NCBI GenBank assembly: GCA_965644315.1
Contig: CBFFRQ010000044.1
Span: 1 to 64,000, forward strand
Origin: Caecitellus pseudoparvulus
Taxonomy: Eukaryota; Bigyra: Bicosoecida
DNA: 64,000 bases
Direction of reading: 5' to 3'
Made by a program: the position numbers and the translations under genes. A model generated the notes under the pieces. The model saw only the letters and a program-made list of their open reading frames with translations. It had not been told where the DNA came from and did not search any database. Below, in pieces: positions 42,809 through 52,743 of this stretch (within the stretch, counting starts at the first letter, position 1; every line of letters begins with the position of its first letter).

Positions 42809-43810
42809 ACCCCCCGCTTGGGCTGAGAGAGCGCCACCCAGACTCATCTCCGCGGCCACGAGCGTCTGCGAGCCCCAGTGTGCGAACTGCTGGATGCGTG
42901 CCTTGGACATCTTCGTGAAGTTGGTGCGGAAGTTGGAGTTCACGGTGAACTGCACCAGCATGTTCAGCGTGAACAGGTCTTCCGACAGCCCCGCCTCATC
43001 CAGCACGCCCGCCACCGCCTCCTGCTCCATGCTGGGCAGGCGCACAGACACTTCCTTGGCGAACGCCTCCGTGCCTGGCTGGATGTCCTCAGCCTCCAAC
43101 GCATCTGTCAGCTTGGTGTGTGTCTCTGCCTGAGCCTTCATGACCCGAATGTGCAGGAGGGTGAAGGTGTTGCTGTTCAGCAGCAGGCGCACGTGCATGG
43201 CTTGGATGGCCTGTGTCAGGGCCGCCACCTTGGGACTGCCGCTGTACGCTTGCAGGGCGGTCTCCAAGTCACTGCTTGCGACGCCACTGCTACGGGTGAC
43301 GGCGGTCTCAGCTGCTGCCACGTGGGCGTCCAGCTGGCGCTGCATCTCCAGGAGGGCGCCTGTTGAGATACGAGTCTTGCGAGGGCCAAGTGCGTCCTCC
43401 ACCATCTTGTGCACGGACGCCATGGCGCCTTGCTGCAAGGGGGGGGATGGGGGTACGGTGTTGAGGGAACAGCGCCAGCCAGCCTGCAGCCTCGCGCTCG
43501 CTTACGTATTGGGGTTCCAGCTTGGCCTTGAGTTCCGACAGCATGCCCACGAGCTGCTTGCGGCTGATGGGGCAGGATGCAGCTGACGGCTTCATCCACA
43601 TGCCAGTTTTGGAGGCCTGCCAGGAGGAGAGCGTGTTGCGGAAATTGGTGCCAACGCGACGTGATACGACCTGCGCAACAGCGCCGCCACACCCACCGAC
43701 TCAGCCCAGTAGTACACGCCTGCTGCGAGAGCAAGGGCTCCCGTCAGAACTGCGCCAGCCATGAGGCGGTCCCGGTTGCCACCGCCAGCGCCTGGCGCGG
43801 AAAATGCCAT
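42707..43810 (-). CDS. Unrecognised single-pass membrane protein with Gly-Gly-Met tail, 316 aa
   Basis: Minus-strand exons 43697-43810, 43506-43616 and 42707-43432 join in phase (donors GTGGGT, GTAAGC). An N-terminal transmembrane segment (LMAGAVLTGALALAAGVYYW, about residues 16-35) is followed by helical, probably coiled-coil, cytosolic or lumenal sequence (MVEDALG, LLEMQRQLDAHVAAAETAV, LLLNSNTFTLLHIRVMK). The last ~35 residues are GGM repeats with one RGM, ending GGGIRMM. The layout (short N-terminus, anchor, helical body) recalls organelle tail proteins such as peroxins, but no motif confirms that. Function unknown. The repeat is a 9-bp unit (ATGCCGCCC) at 42727-42812. Confidence 0.72.
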
Positions 43811-44280
43811 GTCCGTGTCCGGTCCGTGGTGGAGTGCTGCGAGGCGATATCTGCCCTGTCGGCTCACCGAGCACGGAGAGAGGCTAACGCAGAAAATTTC
43901 TATGACTTGCCGATTCAATTGATGTGTCGTGGGTCTGCGCGGCGATGTTTTGTGCAGCGCACGCGGCGTTCCCCGCCAGTCACACTGGCAGCTGGCCTTG
44001 GTCACTGGCCCCCCCGTTTGCTGGCTCACGAAGACCAGCAGAAGCAGTGGCGTCCGCACTCAGATTTCCGTGCATCACAAGCACCTGTCTGGCCCGAGCA
44101 GCGCTTGCAGCGTTTCTTGGCCAGGCGTGCAGTGCTGTGCACGAGGCTGCCGGGTGTTTCGCGGCTGTGCCAAGTGAAACGCCGCACCTGCCAAACCAGG
44201 CGACATTGCAGCTTCCCTGCAGGTGCGCACGCTGTGTCGAGCACACGGACGCGTGACACAGGCACGACGCGTCGAGTGCC
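43811..44280. promoter_or_regulatory. Divergent 5' flank between membrane-protein and MPN-AP2 genes
   Basis: 470 bases between divergent starts. No gene is seen. It is presumed to hold two promoters, but no recognisable core element stands out. Confidence 0.4.
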
Positions 44281-47200
44281 ATGCCGGAAACCAGCGAGGC
44301 CGGCGGCGCTGCCCCGCCAAGACCGGGCAGCACCAGCCCACCAGGCAGCATGGACAGCGGCAGCGTGGCGTCCGACCAGGCCGACGCTGTCGTGGAGCTG
44401 GAGCCTCGCCATGGCGAGTACCACCCCTTTGGCGCATACGAGACGGCACTGGAGTGGGGCCTCGTGCCTGGGGTGAAGGAGACCGCGCCGGGTGCTCTGA
44501 CAGCGGCGCCATTGCCACTGCCTCCACTGCGGAGGTTCGTGCCTCAACCTACAGTGCCAGTGGAAGACGCGGCACGGGCAGTGGCGTTGGGCCTGCGAAA
44601 TCCGCACACCACCGCCAGCCAGGGACAGGTTGCTGTTGTTGTACGCAGTGGCACGGCGTCTCTGGACTGCCAGTACCACGCCGCTGACGCTGCCTTCAGG
44701 AAACGCGCTGCAGCAGCCGGCACCAAGCGCCGCGCCGACCCGTACGCGCCGAAGCGGGACGCCAGCGGCACTGAAGCACGGGCACTGTCTCACACAGACT
44801 TTCTACGAGCGTATGCCGGGGGCGAGGGCGGCTTGAACCCCCTCACTCTCATCCAAATGGGCCGGTACAAGGCGCCCGAAGCTGGCGCTGGCGGCGGCAC
44901 CAGCTCGTCTCAGCCAGCCAGCTCCGAGCAGGCGCCAACCCCGCCTGACGAGGTGGGGGAAGGCGAGGCGGGGGAAGATGCTGCCGCGTCGCAAGACTCC
45001 GTGCGCCGGTCTCGGCGTGGCGGTGGCGTGCACCACCTCCCCGCACCCACGCCCACCCAGAGCCTGCGCGTGCAAGTCATGCCCGAGGCCGCCCTGGTCA
45101 TGGACGTGCACGCACACATGGCCCTCAGCGAGGTCATTGGCCTGCTGGGCGGCACAGTGCAGCCGGGCGCTGACCCTGGCACACCCGCCCTCATCACAGT
45201 GCACCGTGCCTTCCCCTGCGCCGCTCTGCCCATCGCCGACGACCAGCTGGTGAACGTGGAGATGGACCCCGAGTCGGAGGTGGCTGTGCGGGGTGAGATC
45301 GCATCCCGGGGCCTGCAGTGCGTCGGGTGGTACCACTCCCACCCCACCTTCAAGGCCACGCCCTCCGTGAAAGACGTCGAGAACCAGCTCTCCTACCAGG
45401 CCTTCATGTCACCCTCGGGGTCAACGCCCCCCGTCCCACCCGGGCCAGTGGCCTCTGCAGGCGCTCCCGCGAACCTGCATGGGGGCGCACCCGCTCCGTG
45501 CTGTGCCGCCGCCACACCGGCCTCACAGCACAAGGCCGTGACCCCCCCCGCAGCGACGGGGGAGGGGGCCCCCCCGACTCTGCCCTCAGGGGTGGTGCCG
45601 TTCGTCGGCGTCATCGTGTCGCCCTACAACACGGACTACATGCCAGACATCTCGGAAATCGCCGTGTTCAACGTCACCCCCGCGCCCACAGCGGTGCCCA
45701 TGGCAGTGGAAACGTCCTTCCCCGCCTCTGGCGAGACTGCACTGGCTCAGCCCCCCACGCCCACCGCTGAGGGTGGACCGCCCCCCCCCGCCCCCGCCTG
45801 TCCCAAGCTCCTGCGCACGGAGGGCGTGCTGACGGCTGAGTGGCTGGTGCGAGCCATCGCCAGCATCTCTCAGGCAGCCGACAGCCACCTGCGGTCCACC
45901 TGCTGCGAAGTGGAGGAGGCGGCTCTGCAGGACGTGAACCCCGCCAACGGCCCTTTCTTCACCATGATCCCCGCCACAGAGGTGGTGGACGCCGCCACCC
46001 TGGCCGCGTCCAGCCGCGTGGCGGGCAAGGCCACTCTGCGTGCCACGACCAAAGCTCGCAAGGGCAAGGCGGGGCCTGGGCGGAGCAAGGGGGGCGGTGC
46101 CCGGGACACCGGCGCCGGGGGCGCTGCCGGTACCCCTGGTCCCAGGGAGCCTCGCCGACGCAAGGCCAGCGCGGCAGACAAGGCGCCACCCGGCGACCCC
46201 ACGCCGCTGTCTGAGCTGGTGACGGCTGAGATGGGCATCGTGCCGCTTGCCCCCGGCAGCACCCTGCCCGACATCCCCGCTGAGATCACCGCCGTGTGCG
46301 ACGCCAAGGGCTGGGACATCGGGGACATGCGGCAGCTGGAGCGGGAGATCAAGCTGCGCGGCGTGGAGAGCATGCGCGGCAGCATGTGGCGCGTGCGCAT
46401 CTTCCTGCACTCCAAAGTCGTCTTCGAGGGGCGCGGCTCCAACTTCGTGCAGGCGGCGCGCCTGTACGACCGCAAGAGCCTGGAGCTTCGGCGCGAGGAC
46501 GCGGAGGTGAACTTTCCCAGCGAGGCGCCAGTGGCGGCGCCGCCGGGCCTCGTGGCTTCCATGCGCGCCAGTGGGCGGCCGCTGGTGTGGAAGCTGGCCC
46601 GTGGACGCCGGCGGCGGGTGAAGGACAAGCCCGCCGCCTCCCCTGCCCTGACGCCGGGCAGTGCCCCAGCCGACAGCTCCCAGCCTGGCACGCCCCTGGT
46701 GGGGGGGACACCTGTGCCAGAGGGCCAGCCAGACACGCCCACAGGGGGCAAGAAGCGGCCTCGGGCGGAAGGAGGCCCAGAGGGACCGCAGCCCCCCCTG
46801 TCGACAGCCAAGGCCCCCCGTGCCGAGGGGGGGGACGGGCCAGGTGGCGCTGCACCCCCCCTGCCTGCAGGAACGGTGCTGGCGGCAAACCCCTCTGCTC
46901 CAGCTGCTGCATCGCCTGCACCGCCACCCGCCGAGACACCAGCGCCAGCACCCACCCCGTCACCGGCACCTGCCCCAGCTGTGGAGCTAAGCGAGCCCTA
47001 CCCCCACGCACGCACGCCCAACCCATTCCGCGAGGCGGTGAATGTGGACTTGCAGGCGTATGCGCGGAGCGTGGCGGGGCCGGGGGCGGACATGGGCCCA
47101 GCCCAGCTGGCTGCTGTGAAGGACATGATGACTCGCCACCGCTTCGCCCGCCTGGTCATGGCGCTGGCGGCGGCGGGGCAGAACGCCCTGCAGACTCTGC

Positions 47201-49143
47201 AGCGGGCTACTGTGGCGGCAGGGCAGGCCGTGGCGGCGGAGGCGGTAGAGGCGGGCGCCGTGGGTGGCCCAGGTGCGGACGCCGCCGCCCCTCCCCCCGC
47301 CCCCTCCGGCCAGGACATCACAGAGGCGGCCCAGGCGGCGGGGCAGCCCGTGTCGGCCTTGCAGTACACCGTGTTGCACTACCTGCAGCAAGTACTTGCC
47401 GTGGCCAAGGCCTCTGCGGAGAGCGACCTCCGCGTCCTAGCGCACCCTGCGGCAGAGACGGTGGTGCTGGAGGCAGTGCAGGTGATGCGCGTGCCGTGGC
47501 TGAACGCGCTGAATGCGCTAAACGCGCGCACGGCAGAGACCATGCCGCCCAGCCCCTGGAGTCCCGAGGCTGAGGTGAGTCTGCGGCAGGCCATCATGCT
47601 GCTGCGCCAGCTGCGGGCGGCCTGCATCCGGGCATGGAACACGGCCCGGGAGCGGGGCACGCCTGCTCACCCGACAGCACCCAGCGCCATTCTGGACGGC
47701 TCCCACGCCGCGGCAGCTGGCGTGGAGGCTGAGGTGTCCATGGAGCACGCCGTGCTGTCCATGCGCCTGCCACTGCTGACACCCACCCTGCCCACTGCGG
47801 CGCAGGGCGGCATGCCCGCTGCAGTGCTGCCTGTCCTGGGGCAACAAGTGCCCATCATCGCCGACGCAGCCCTGCGCCTGCGCATGGTGCACACGCTGTC
47901 GGCGGCGTACCCGGACGTAGTGCGGGGCACCCTGGCCCAGGTGGCTGACGTCATCGAGTACTACCGCGTGCACCCCAGTCGGGTGTCTCTCGTGCGGCCC
48001 TGGCGCAGGGCTCTCACCAACTTCACCAAGCTGGTGGTGGTGGTCATGGGGTGGGCCCACCTGCTGCCCCTGCCCCCTGCCCTGCGCACCACCTTCGCCT
48101 GGGACCTGGGGTGTCTCCTGTGGCACAGCTGGCACGGCGTGTGGCACCCGACACCCCAGGCCACTGCCCTGCCTGCTCTGCCCAGCTCACGCATGCTGGC
48201 GCTGCTGGTGGCCTGTCCCAACCGCCGTGCCCAGGGCGGCGCCCTGCGAGTCATGGTGGGTCGCCTGGAAAAGGAGGTCGCAGCCGACGACGCCGTGGCG
48301 CGCCACCACGCCGTGCTCTTCGGCGCAGCCGCTGGCTGGGGCATTGGACCTGGCAGCGCGCCTGAGGGTGGCCCCCCCTCACCCCCCCCTGGGCTGGACA
48401 CGGAAGCCCCCCCCACGGCAGAGGGCGCGGCGAAGCGTGCCTCGGAAGCACGCAAGCTGCCGCCGCAGAGCAGCAGCGCGGGGGCCGACGCTCAAACAGG
48501 TGCGGCAAGTGTTCGCCCCTTGCACAGCCAAGTGCAAGGGCAACAGCACCTCCTCGCCAGTGCGCTGTCTGCCAGTCACACCAGCGCCTTCGCCCAGGCT
48601 GCGGCGGCAGGCGGAGTCAACCAGAAGTGCAACCCCACCCTGCTCAAGCCGGCCGTGTCGCCAGCTGCTGCCAAGCACCTTGCAGCAGCGAGCGCTCAGT
48701 CAGCTACCGCCGGCGCCGGCGGTGGCAGTGCCTCGGGCACGCCGGGCCAAGCCACTCCCACGTCTGCTGCCACCGCAGCGACGGCAGCTCAGGCACCAGG
48801 GCAGGATGCTGTGGGGGTGGGGGGCCTGACGGGGCCTGAGGGGGCGTCAGCCCCCCCTCCCGGTACTGTCGTGGTGGTCATGCTGGGCGGGCAGACCACC
48901 ACCACCACCTACCCCGTCGCGCTGGCCCACGTGCAACGCAGCAACGGCGCGCTGACCCTCGTGCGACACCCCATGACGCAGCAGATCACGCTGGTGCCTG
49001 CCGCCGCCGCAGAGACATTCCTGCAGCATGCACGGGCCATGATGCTCAAGCCAGCGGCGGCGGCAGCTGCGGCAGCGGCGGTGACCAAGGCAGCCGCAGC
49101 GGCTGCCGCCGGCAAGCCAGCAAGTGCGCCCAGCGCCCCCTAG
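44281..49143 (+). CDS. JAMM (MPN+) deubiquitinase-like protein fused to an AP2/ERF-like domain
   Basis: A 1,620-aa single-exon reading from ATG 44281. The MPN+ domain covers about residues 260-450. Catalytic Glu is in MALSEVIGLLGG (about 283), and the zinc motif is intact: YHSHPTFKATPSVKD (HxH, seven residues, Ser, two residues, Asp; about 350-364). This fits the MYSM1/MPND-type deubiquitinases. The MPN domain has a Pro/Ala-rich insertion before VVPFVGVIVSPYNTDYMPD. At about 695-745, RGSMWRVRIFLHSKVVFEGR, AARLYDRKSLELR and EDAEVNFP match the AP2/ERF DNA-binding fold. The rest is Pro/Ala-rich with helical stretches near 920-1000 and 1190-1300. I infer a chromatin-acting ubiquitin isopeptidase that carries its own DNA-binding module. 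Cryptic introns are possible in the low-complexity parts. Confidence 0.8.
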   Translation: MPETSEAGGAAPPRPGSTSPPGSMDSGSVASDQADAVVELEPRHGEYHPFGAYETALEWGLVPGVKETAPGALTAAPLPLPPLRRFVPQPTVPVEDAARAVALGLRNPHTTASQGQVAVVVRSGTASLDCQYHAADAAFRKRAAAAGTKRRADPYAPKRDASGTEARALSHTDFLRAYAGGEGGLNPLTLIQMGRYKAPEAGAGGGTSSSQPASSEQAPTPPDEVGEGEAGEDAAASQDSVRRSRRGGGVHHLPAPTPTQSLRVQVMPEAALVMDVHAHMALSEVIGLLGGTVQPGADPGTPALITVHRAFPCAALPIADDQLVNVEMDPESEVAVRGEIASRGLQCVGWYHSHPTFKATPSVKDVENQLSYQAFMSPSGSTPPVPPGPVASAGAPANLHGGAPAPCCAAATPASQHKAVTPPAATGEGAPPTLPSGVVPFVGVIVSPYNTDYMPDISEIAVFNVTPAPTAVPMAVETSFPASGETALAQPPTPTAEGGPPPPAPACPKLLRTEGVLTAEWLVRAIASISQAADSHLRSTCCEVEEAALQDVNPANGPFFTMIPATEVVDAATLAASSRVAGKATLRATTKARKGKAGPGRSKGGGARDTGAGGAAGTPGPREPRRRKASAADKAPPGDPTPLSELVTAEMGIVPLAPGSTLPDIPAEITAVCDAKGWDIGDMRQLEREIKLRGVESMRGSMWRVRIFLHSKVVFEGRGSNFVQAARLYDRKSLELRREDAEVNFPSEAPVAAPPGLVASMRASGRPLVWKLARGRRRRVKDKPAASPALTPGSAPADSSQPGTPLVGGTPVPEGQPDTPTGGKKRPRAEGGPEGPQPPLSTAKAPRAEGGDGPGGAAPPLPAGTVLAANPSAPAAASPAPPPAETPAPAPTPSPAPAPAVELSEPYPHARTPNPFREAVNVDLQAYARSVAGPGADMGPAQLAAVKDMMTRHRFARLVMALAAAGQNALQTLQRATVAAGQAVAAEAVEAGAVGGPGADAAAPPPAPSGQDITEAAQAAGQPVSALQYTVLHYLQQVLAVAKASAESDLRVLAHPAAETVVLEAVQVMRVPWLNALNALNARTAETMPPSPWSPEAEVSLRQAIMLLRQLRAACIRAWNTARERGTPAHPTAPSAILDGSHAAAAGVEAEVSMEHAVLSMRLPLLTPTLPTAAQGGMPAAVLPVLGQQVPIIADAALRLRMVHTLSAAYPDVVRGTLAQVADVIEYYRVHPSRVSLVRPWRRALTNFTKLVVVVMGWAHLLPLPPALRTTFAWDLGCLLWHSWHGVWHPTPQATALPALPSSRMLALLVACPNRRAQGGALRVMVGRLEKEVAADDAVARHHAVLFGAAAGWGIGPGSAPEGGPPSPPPGLDTEAPPTAEGAAKRASEARKLPPQSSSAGADAQTGAASVRPLHSQVQGQQHLLASALSASHTSAFAQAAAAGGVNQKCNPTLLKPAVSPAAAKHLAAASAQSATAGAGGGSASGTPGQATPTSAATAATAAQAPGQDAVGVGGLTGPEGASAPPPGTVVVVMLGGQTTTTTYPVALAHVQRSNGALTLVRHPMTQQITLVPAAAAETFLQHARAMMLKPAAAAAAAAAVTKAAAAAAAGKPASAPSAP

Positions 49144-49157
49144 ACTCACTCCTCTGC

Positions 49158-49165
49158 AATGCATT
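49158..49165. terminator. AATGCATT between MPN-AP2 and zinc-finger genes
   Basis: Lies in the 60-bp convergent gap, 14 bases after one stop and 38 bases from the other. Palindromic candidate poly(A) signal. Confidence 0.55.
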
Positions 49166-49203
49166 GCGCCATTTCTTGGCGGGTTCGCTCGGGTTCGCAG
49201 CGG

Positions 49204-50820
49204 CTAGACACGCCCGCGCAGGTCCATTCCCAGTGCGCCCACCAGGCTCTGTGCCACCTCCCGCTCACGCTCAGACATGCCAGCCATGGCAGGGTGCACG
49301 CCAGAGGGGGTGGGGGACGCCGAGGCTGCGGGGGAGGGGGCTGCGGAAGGGGGGGGAGGGGGCATGGCCACCCCCCCCGAGATGCGCACGACCAGCCCCC
49401 CCTCGCCCGATTTCGAGGGGGGGTCAGACACGCCAGGGGACGGCGCAGGGCTGCTGCTGCTGCCATCAGGCGCTGCCTGGGGCGAGGCGGCGGGGGGCAC
49501 CGTCTCGCCTGCTGATGTGGTGCTCTGGGCAGAGGGTGTGGGGAGGGGAGCCGTGGAGGGGGGGGGTGATGGGGCGACACCCCCCCCCCCTCCCGCGAGC
49601 GGTGACGAGGCGGGCAGTGTGGCCATGCCTTGGGGCATGCCCATGGGCAGGGACCCAGCAGCACCCGGGAACATGCCCCCCAGGCCCGGTGCAGGGAAGG
49701 CCCCCCCCCCTGGCATCATGTTGAAGCCAGGCATGCCTGCAGCTGACACGATGCCAGGCGGCACGCCCATGCCGGCGTCCAGCGGCAGAGGCAGGGACCC
49801 CGCGCCCATGAAAAAGCCAGGGATCTGCATGCCTGGGTAAAAGCCCTGCAAAGGAGGCCAGGAAGGCGGCAGGCAGCGTGGGCGGGGTGTGTGGCGTCGC
49901 TGCAGTGTTCGAATTTCCGCACCGCAGCTCCGTGCAGGCCCATGAGAGATGACGTCGGCGTGGACGGCTCCCCGCGCGCCCAACTTGGAATAACTGAGTG
50001 GACAGGGAAGCAAATGAGTGCATGGGGGGTGTTCCGGCCGCGCAACTTCTCGCAGGGCCGTGGGGCGGCAAGTTGAGGAAGGGCCATCGCAGTTTCCGCA
50101 CTTGCCCTCGCAGGCTGCGCCGGCGAGCTGAGTCAGCTGGCGAGGCAGTGGCGCCCCCCCGCCAGCGCCAGAAACTGGACACCACGCATGTCAAGTCACT
50201 CACTGCTGTCAGGCAAGTGCCCGATGTCGCGCAGCCGTAGCAGACTCCTGCGGCCGAAGCTGCTGCTCATCAGCCGCTTCGTGTACCGCTGGCTGTTGCG
50301 GACCTCTGGCATGCACCAGTTGCACGCGATGGCAAAGCTGCGCACCTGGGCGCCATCTGGACGCAGGTCCTCTGCGAGGGGCAGCAGCCTGGCGTGGCGC
50401 ACTGCGGCGGCGTGGCGCAGGAGCCACCTACGCACCTGGCAGGGCTCCTGGGTGCATTGGCAGCGGCAGCAGTGCGGCCAGGGCCGGCATGTGCTTGTTT
50501 TGGACGTGCAGGGCGACGGAGGAGATGGAGGAGAAGCGCTTGTCGCACAGTCCACATCGGAAGGTCGGCCCCGAGTCCTGGCTCGTCCTGTGCAGCCGCC
50601 AATGCGTTCGGGACACACACCGTGCCGCCGGGCGACGAAACGCTGAGGGCCGCGCAGCTTACCCTTTCTTGCGCCGCTTGGCGGCAGCTGCTGCAGCGGA
50701 CGCCGCTGATTCTCCAGCTTTGCTTGAAGCTGCTGCCTCTGCCTTGCTCCGTTTCACGCCCCCGACCTGCCCTGCGCCTTTCCCGCCTCGGGCAGGCGCT
50801 GGCTTCTCAGCACTGCTCAT
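49204..50820 (-). CDS. Single C2H2 zinc-finger protein with Pro/Gly/Met-rich tail (gene model inferred)
   Basis: Proposed minus-strand exons: 50663-50820, 50436-50587, 50204-50371 and 49204-49832, 368 aa. Donors are GTAAGC, GTGCGT and GTGAGT, and all phases agree. Residues 1-53 are Lys/Ala-rich (basic). A C2H2 finger follows (FRCGLCDKRFSS...HVQNKH, about 62-82), then a basic helical region (NSQRYTKRLMSSSFGRR). The tail is PG/GM-rich (MQIPGFFMGAG, GGMFPGAAGS) and ends EREREVAQSLVGALGMDLRG. The third intron (371 nt) is longer than usual here, so the join to the tail exon is the weakest part; the tail could belong to a separate small gene. It is probably nuclear and RNA- or DNA-binding, but I cannot name a family. 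Confidence 0.55.
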
Positions 50821-50942
50821 GGTGCTTGCACGAGGCCGCCACTTCAGCAGCTGCAAGCTCGCGCGTGATGAGGTGGCAGTGGCACTATCCGCTCTGCATG
50901 GAAAGGTGGCAGAGGGTCGTTGGATTGTGTTGCGCAGGCAGC

Positions 50943-52527
50943 TCAGTCGGCACGGGGCCCCTTGCCGGGGCTCGCCACTGCGCCAGGCACCAGCCCAGGC
51001 TCAACAGGCAGCCCGCCCTCTGCCACCACGGCAGCGTGTGCACCCTGCGCCTCGTCCTGAGACACGTCCACTTCCAGGCGCCCCGACCCCGTCAAATCGT
51101 GCTCGCTCCGAGCCACCTTCCCCGGCGACAGCACTGTCACCGGCTCCTCCACACCATCACCATCCGCGTCACCGGCCTGCGCCGTAGCACCCTCTTCGGC
51201 AGCTGGGGACGCTTGCCCAGGACTTGCAGCTGGCGTTGTCTGAGTTTCTGCCGTGCTGTCCTCTTCCGTGGCGCGGGGTGCGGCCGGCGCGTCAGCTGGG
51301 CCGCCTGCCGCTTTTTCCGCTGCCAACGCAGCACGCACCTGCTCCGCAGTCTCTCCACCTTGCAGCCGCCGCTTCAGCTCCCCAACAGTCAGCTGCCCAA
51401 TGATGTCTCCACATGCGTCGCACACTGCCTGCCACTGGGCGTTGTGTGCTCGCCGCACGGCAGGCTGCCCACACCCTGCCACAAAGCACAGCGGGCCGGA
51501 GGCTGGCTTCTTCGGCGCGCTGCTGCTTGACGGCGCCGCGTCGCCGCCTGCCGGTGAGGAAGCAGCGCCATCATGCGCAGCATCCTGCTGTGCCGCCGCA
51601 GAGGCCCCTGCGCCACTGGCGTCGCCCTCAGCAGCCTCTGCAGCGGCCTTACGTGCGGCGAGGTTGGCCAGGCGTTTCTTCTTCAGCTCGGCGGCACGCT
51701 TGGCGTCAGCTTCGTCGTACTCCTTGGTCTGCGCGTCAATGCGTTTCTGCAGGTTGGCAAAGTCCGACGCGATGACCCGCACCAGCCAGTCAAAGCCTTC
51801 GGAAATGGCTGGGTCCAGGGTGTTGTCCAGCAGACTGCCCGCTGCAGTGCACTTGGTCACGTGGTGACTCGTGAGCGTCAAGTTCTGCACGCCCATGGCG
51901 GTGCTGATGGTGTCTTCGTCCACGCTGGCGGGCAGGTCCGCCTTGTTGGCCAGGCTGTGGGGGAGTGGCGAGCGTGCGTGACCTGAGGCCGCGGCGCGTG
52001 AAGCCAGGGGCGCGGACCACGCACATGAGCAGGGGCTTGCCCACCAGCATGCTGTGGGAGGCAACCTCTGCCAGCTCCCCAGCAGCTTCTTCGAAACGGT
52101 CAGGGTCTGCAGAGTCCACCATGAATACAGCGCCGTGCACCTGTGCCGCGCGGGTCGTGCCGTTGGCGCCGGGACGAAACTCCCACTGAAAACGCCGGCA
52201 CTCACCTCGTGAAAGTACTGCTTCCAAAGCCCCCGAATGCGGGCGCCCCCGCCAACATCGTACAGCTTCAAGGACTCCTTTCCATGCTTCAGGTGTGTGG
52301 GCTGGGAGAAGCCCACGGTGGGCACCGTCACCTTGTCAAAGTCTGTGCAGTTGGGCCGGCGTTTCTCTGCGGTCCCCGCACAGCAAGCCGGCGCCCTCGC
52401 CCCACACACCTGACTTGAGGCTGTATGTGAGCGTGGTCTTGCCGCTGTTGTCAATGCCCATGAGCAGGATGGTGAGCTCGTCCTTCGGCCCCGCGGCGCC
52501 AGACGGCACTGAGCTTCCACACCCCAT
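50943..52527 (-). CDS. ARL13B: ARL13B-type ciliary GTPase
   Basis: Cilium-membrane small GTPase, which in other organisms activates ARL3. Minus-strand exons: 52410-52527, 52206-52366, 52025-52140 and 50943-51954, 468 aa. The start MGCGSS offers N-myristoylation and palmitoylation. GTPase motifs: GIDNSGKT; PTVGFS switch; DVGGGARIRG, where the usual catalytic Gln is Gly, as in ARL13 proteins; NKAD. The family-specific helix is GFDWLVRVIASDFANLQKRI, followed by a Glu/Lys-rich coiled coil. The tail is acidic and low-complexity but contains C-x4-C and C-x2-C pairs (LCFVAGCG and VCDACG) that could bind zinc. Intron 1 is only 43 nt. Presence implies a ciliated or flagellated cell. Confidence 0.93.
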
Positions 52528-52743
52528 GCCTACGCGCTTGCTGCTGCCTGTGGCCTGTGCAACGTGGGCAGTGTCGTGCATTCAGGGGCAGGCACTCCAA
52601 CTCCAGTGGAACACCATGCAGCGTGCATGCCAGGGTGGAGCTCCAAGTGTGATATGCCACCAGCCGCTCACCTGCACTGGGTCGCTCACTCCGCTCGCCT
52701 GGCGCACAGCGACAGCACCCATCGCCGGCACAGCACGAGCACC

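Noticed and set aside
49833-50203. Extra zinc-finger-gene exon (about 71 nt) after CCACTCAG
   Set aside because: It would fit the reading phase, but a direct splice to 49832 also fits and needs no extra sites. There is no protein similarity to choose it.
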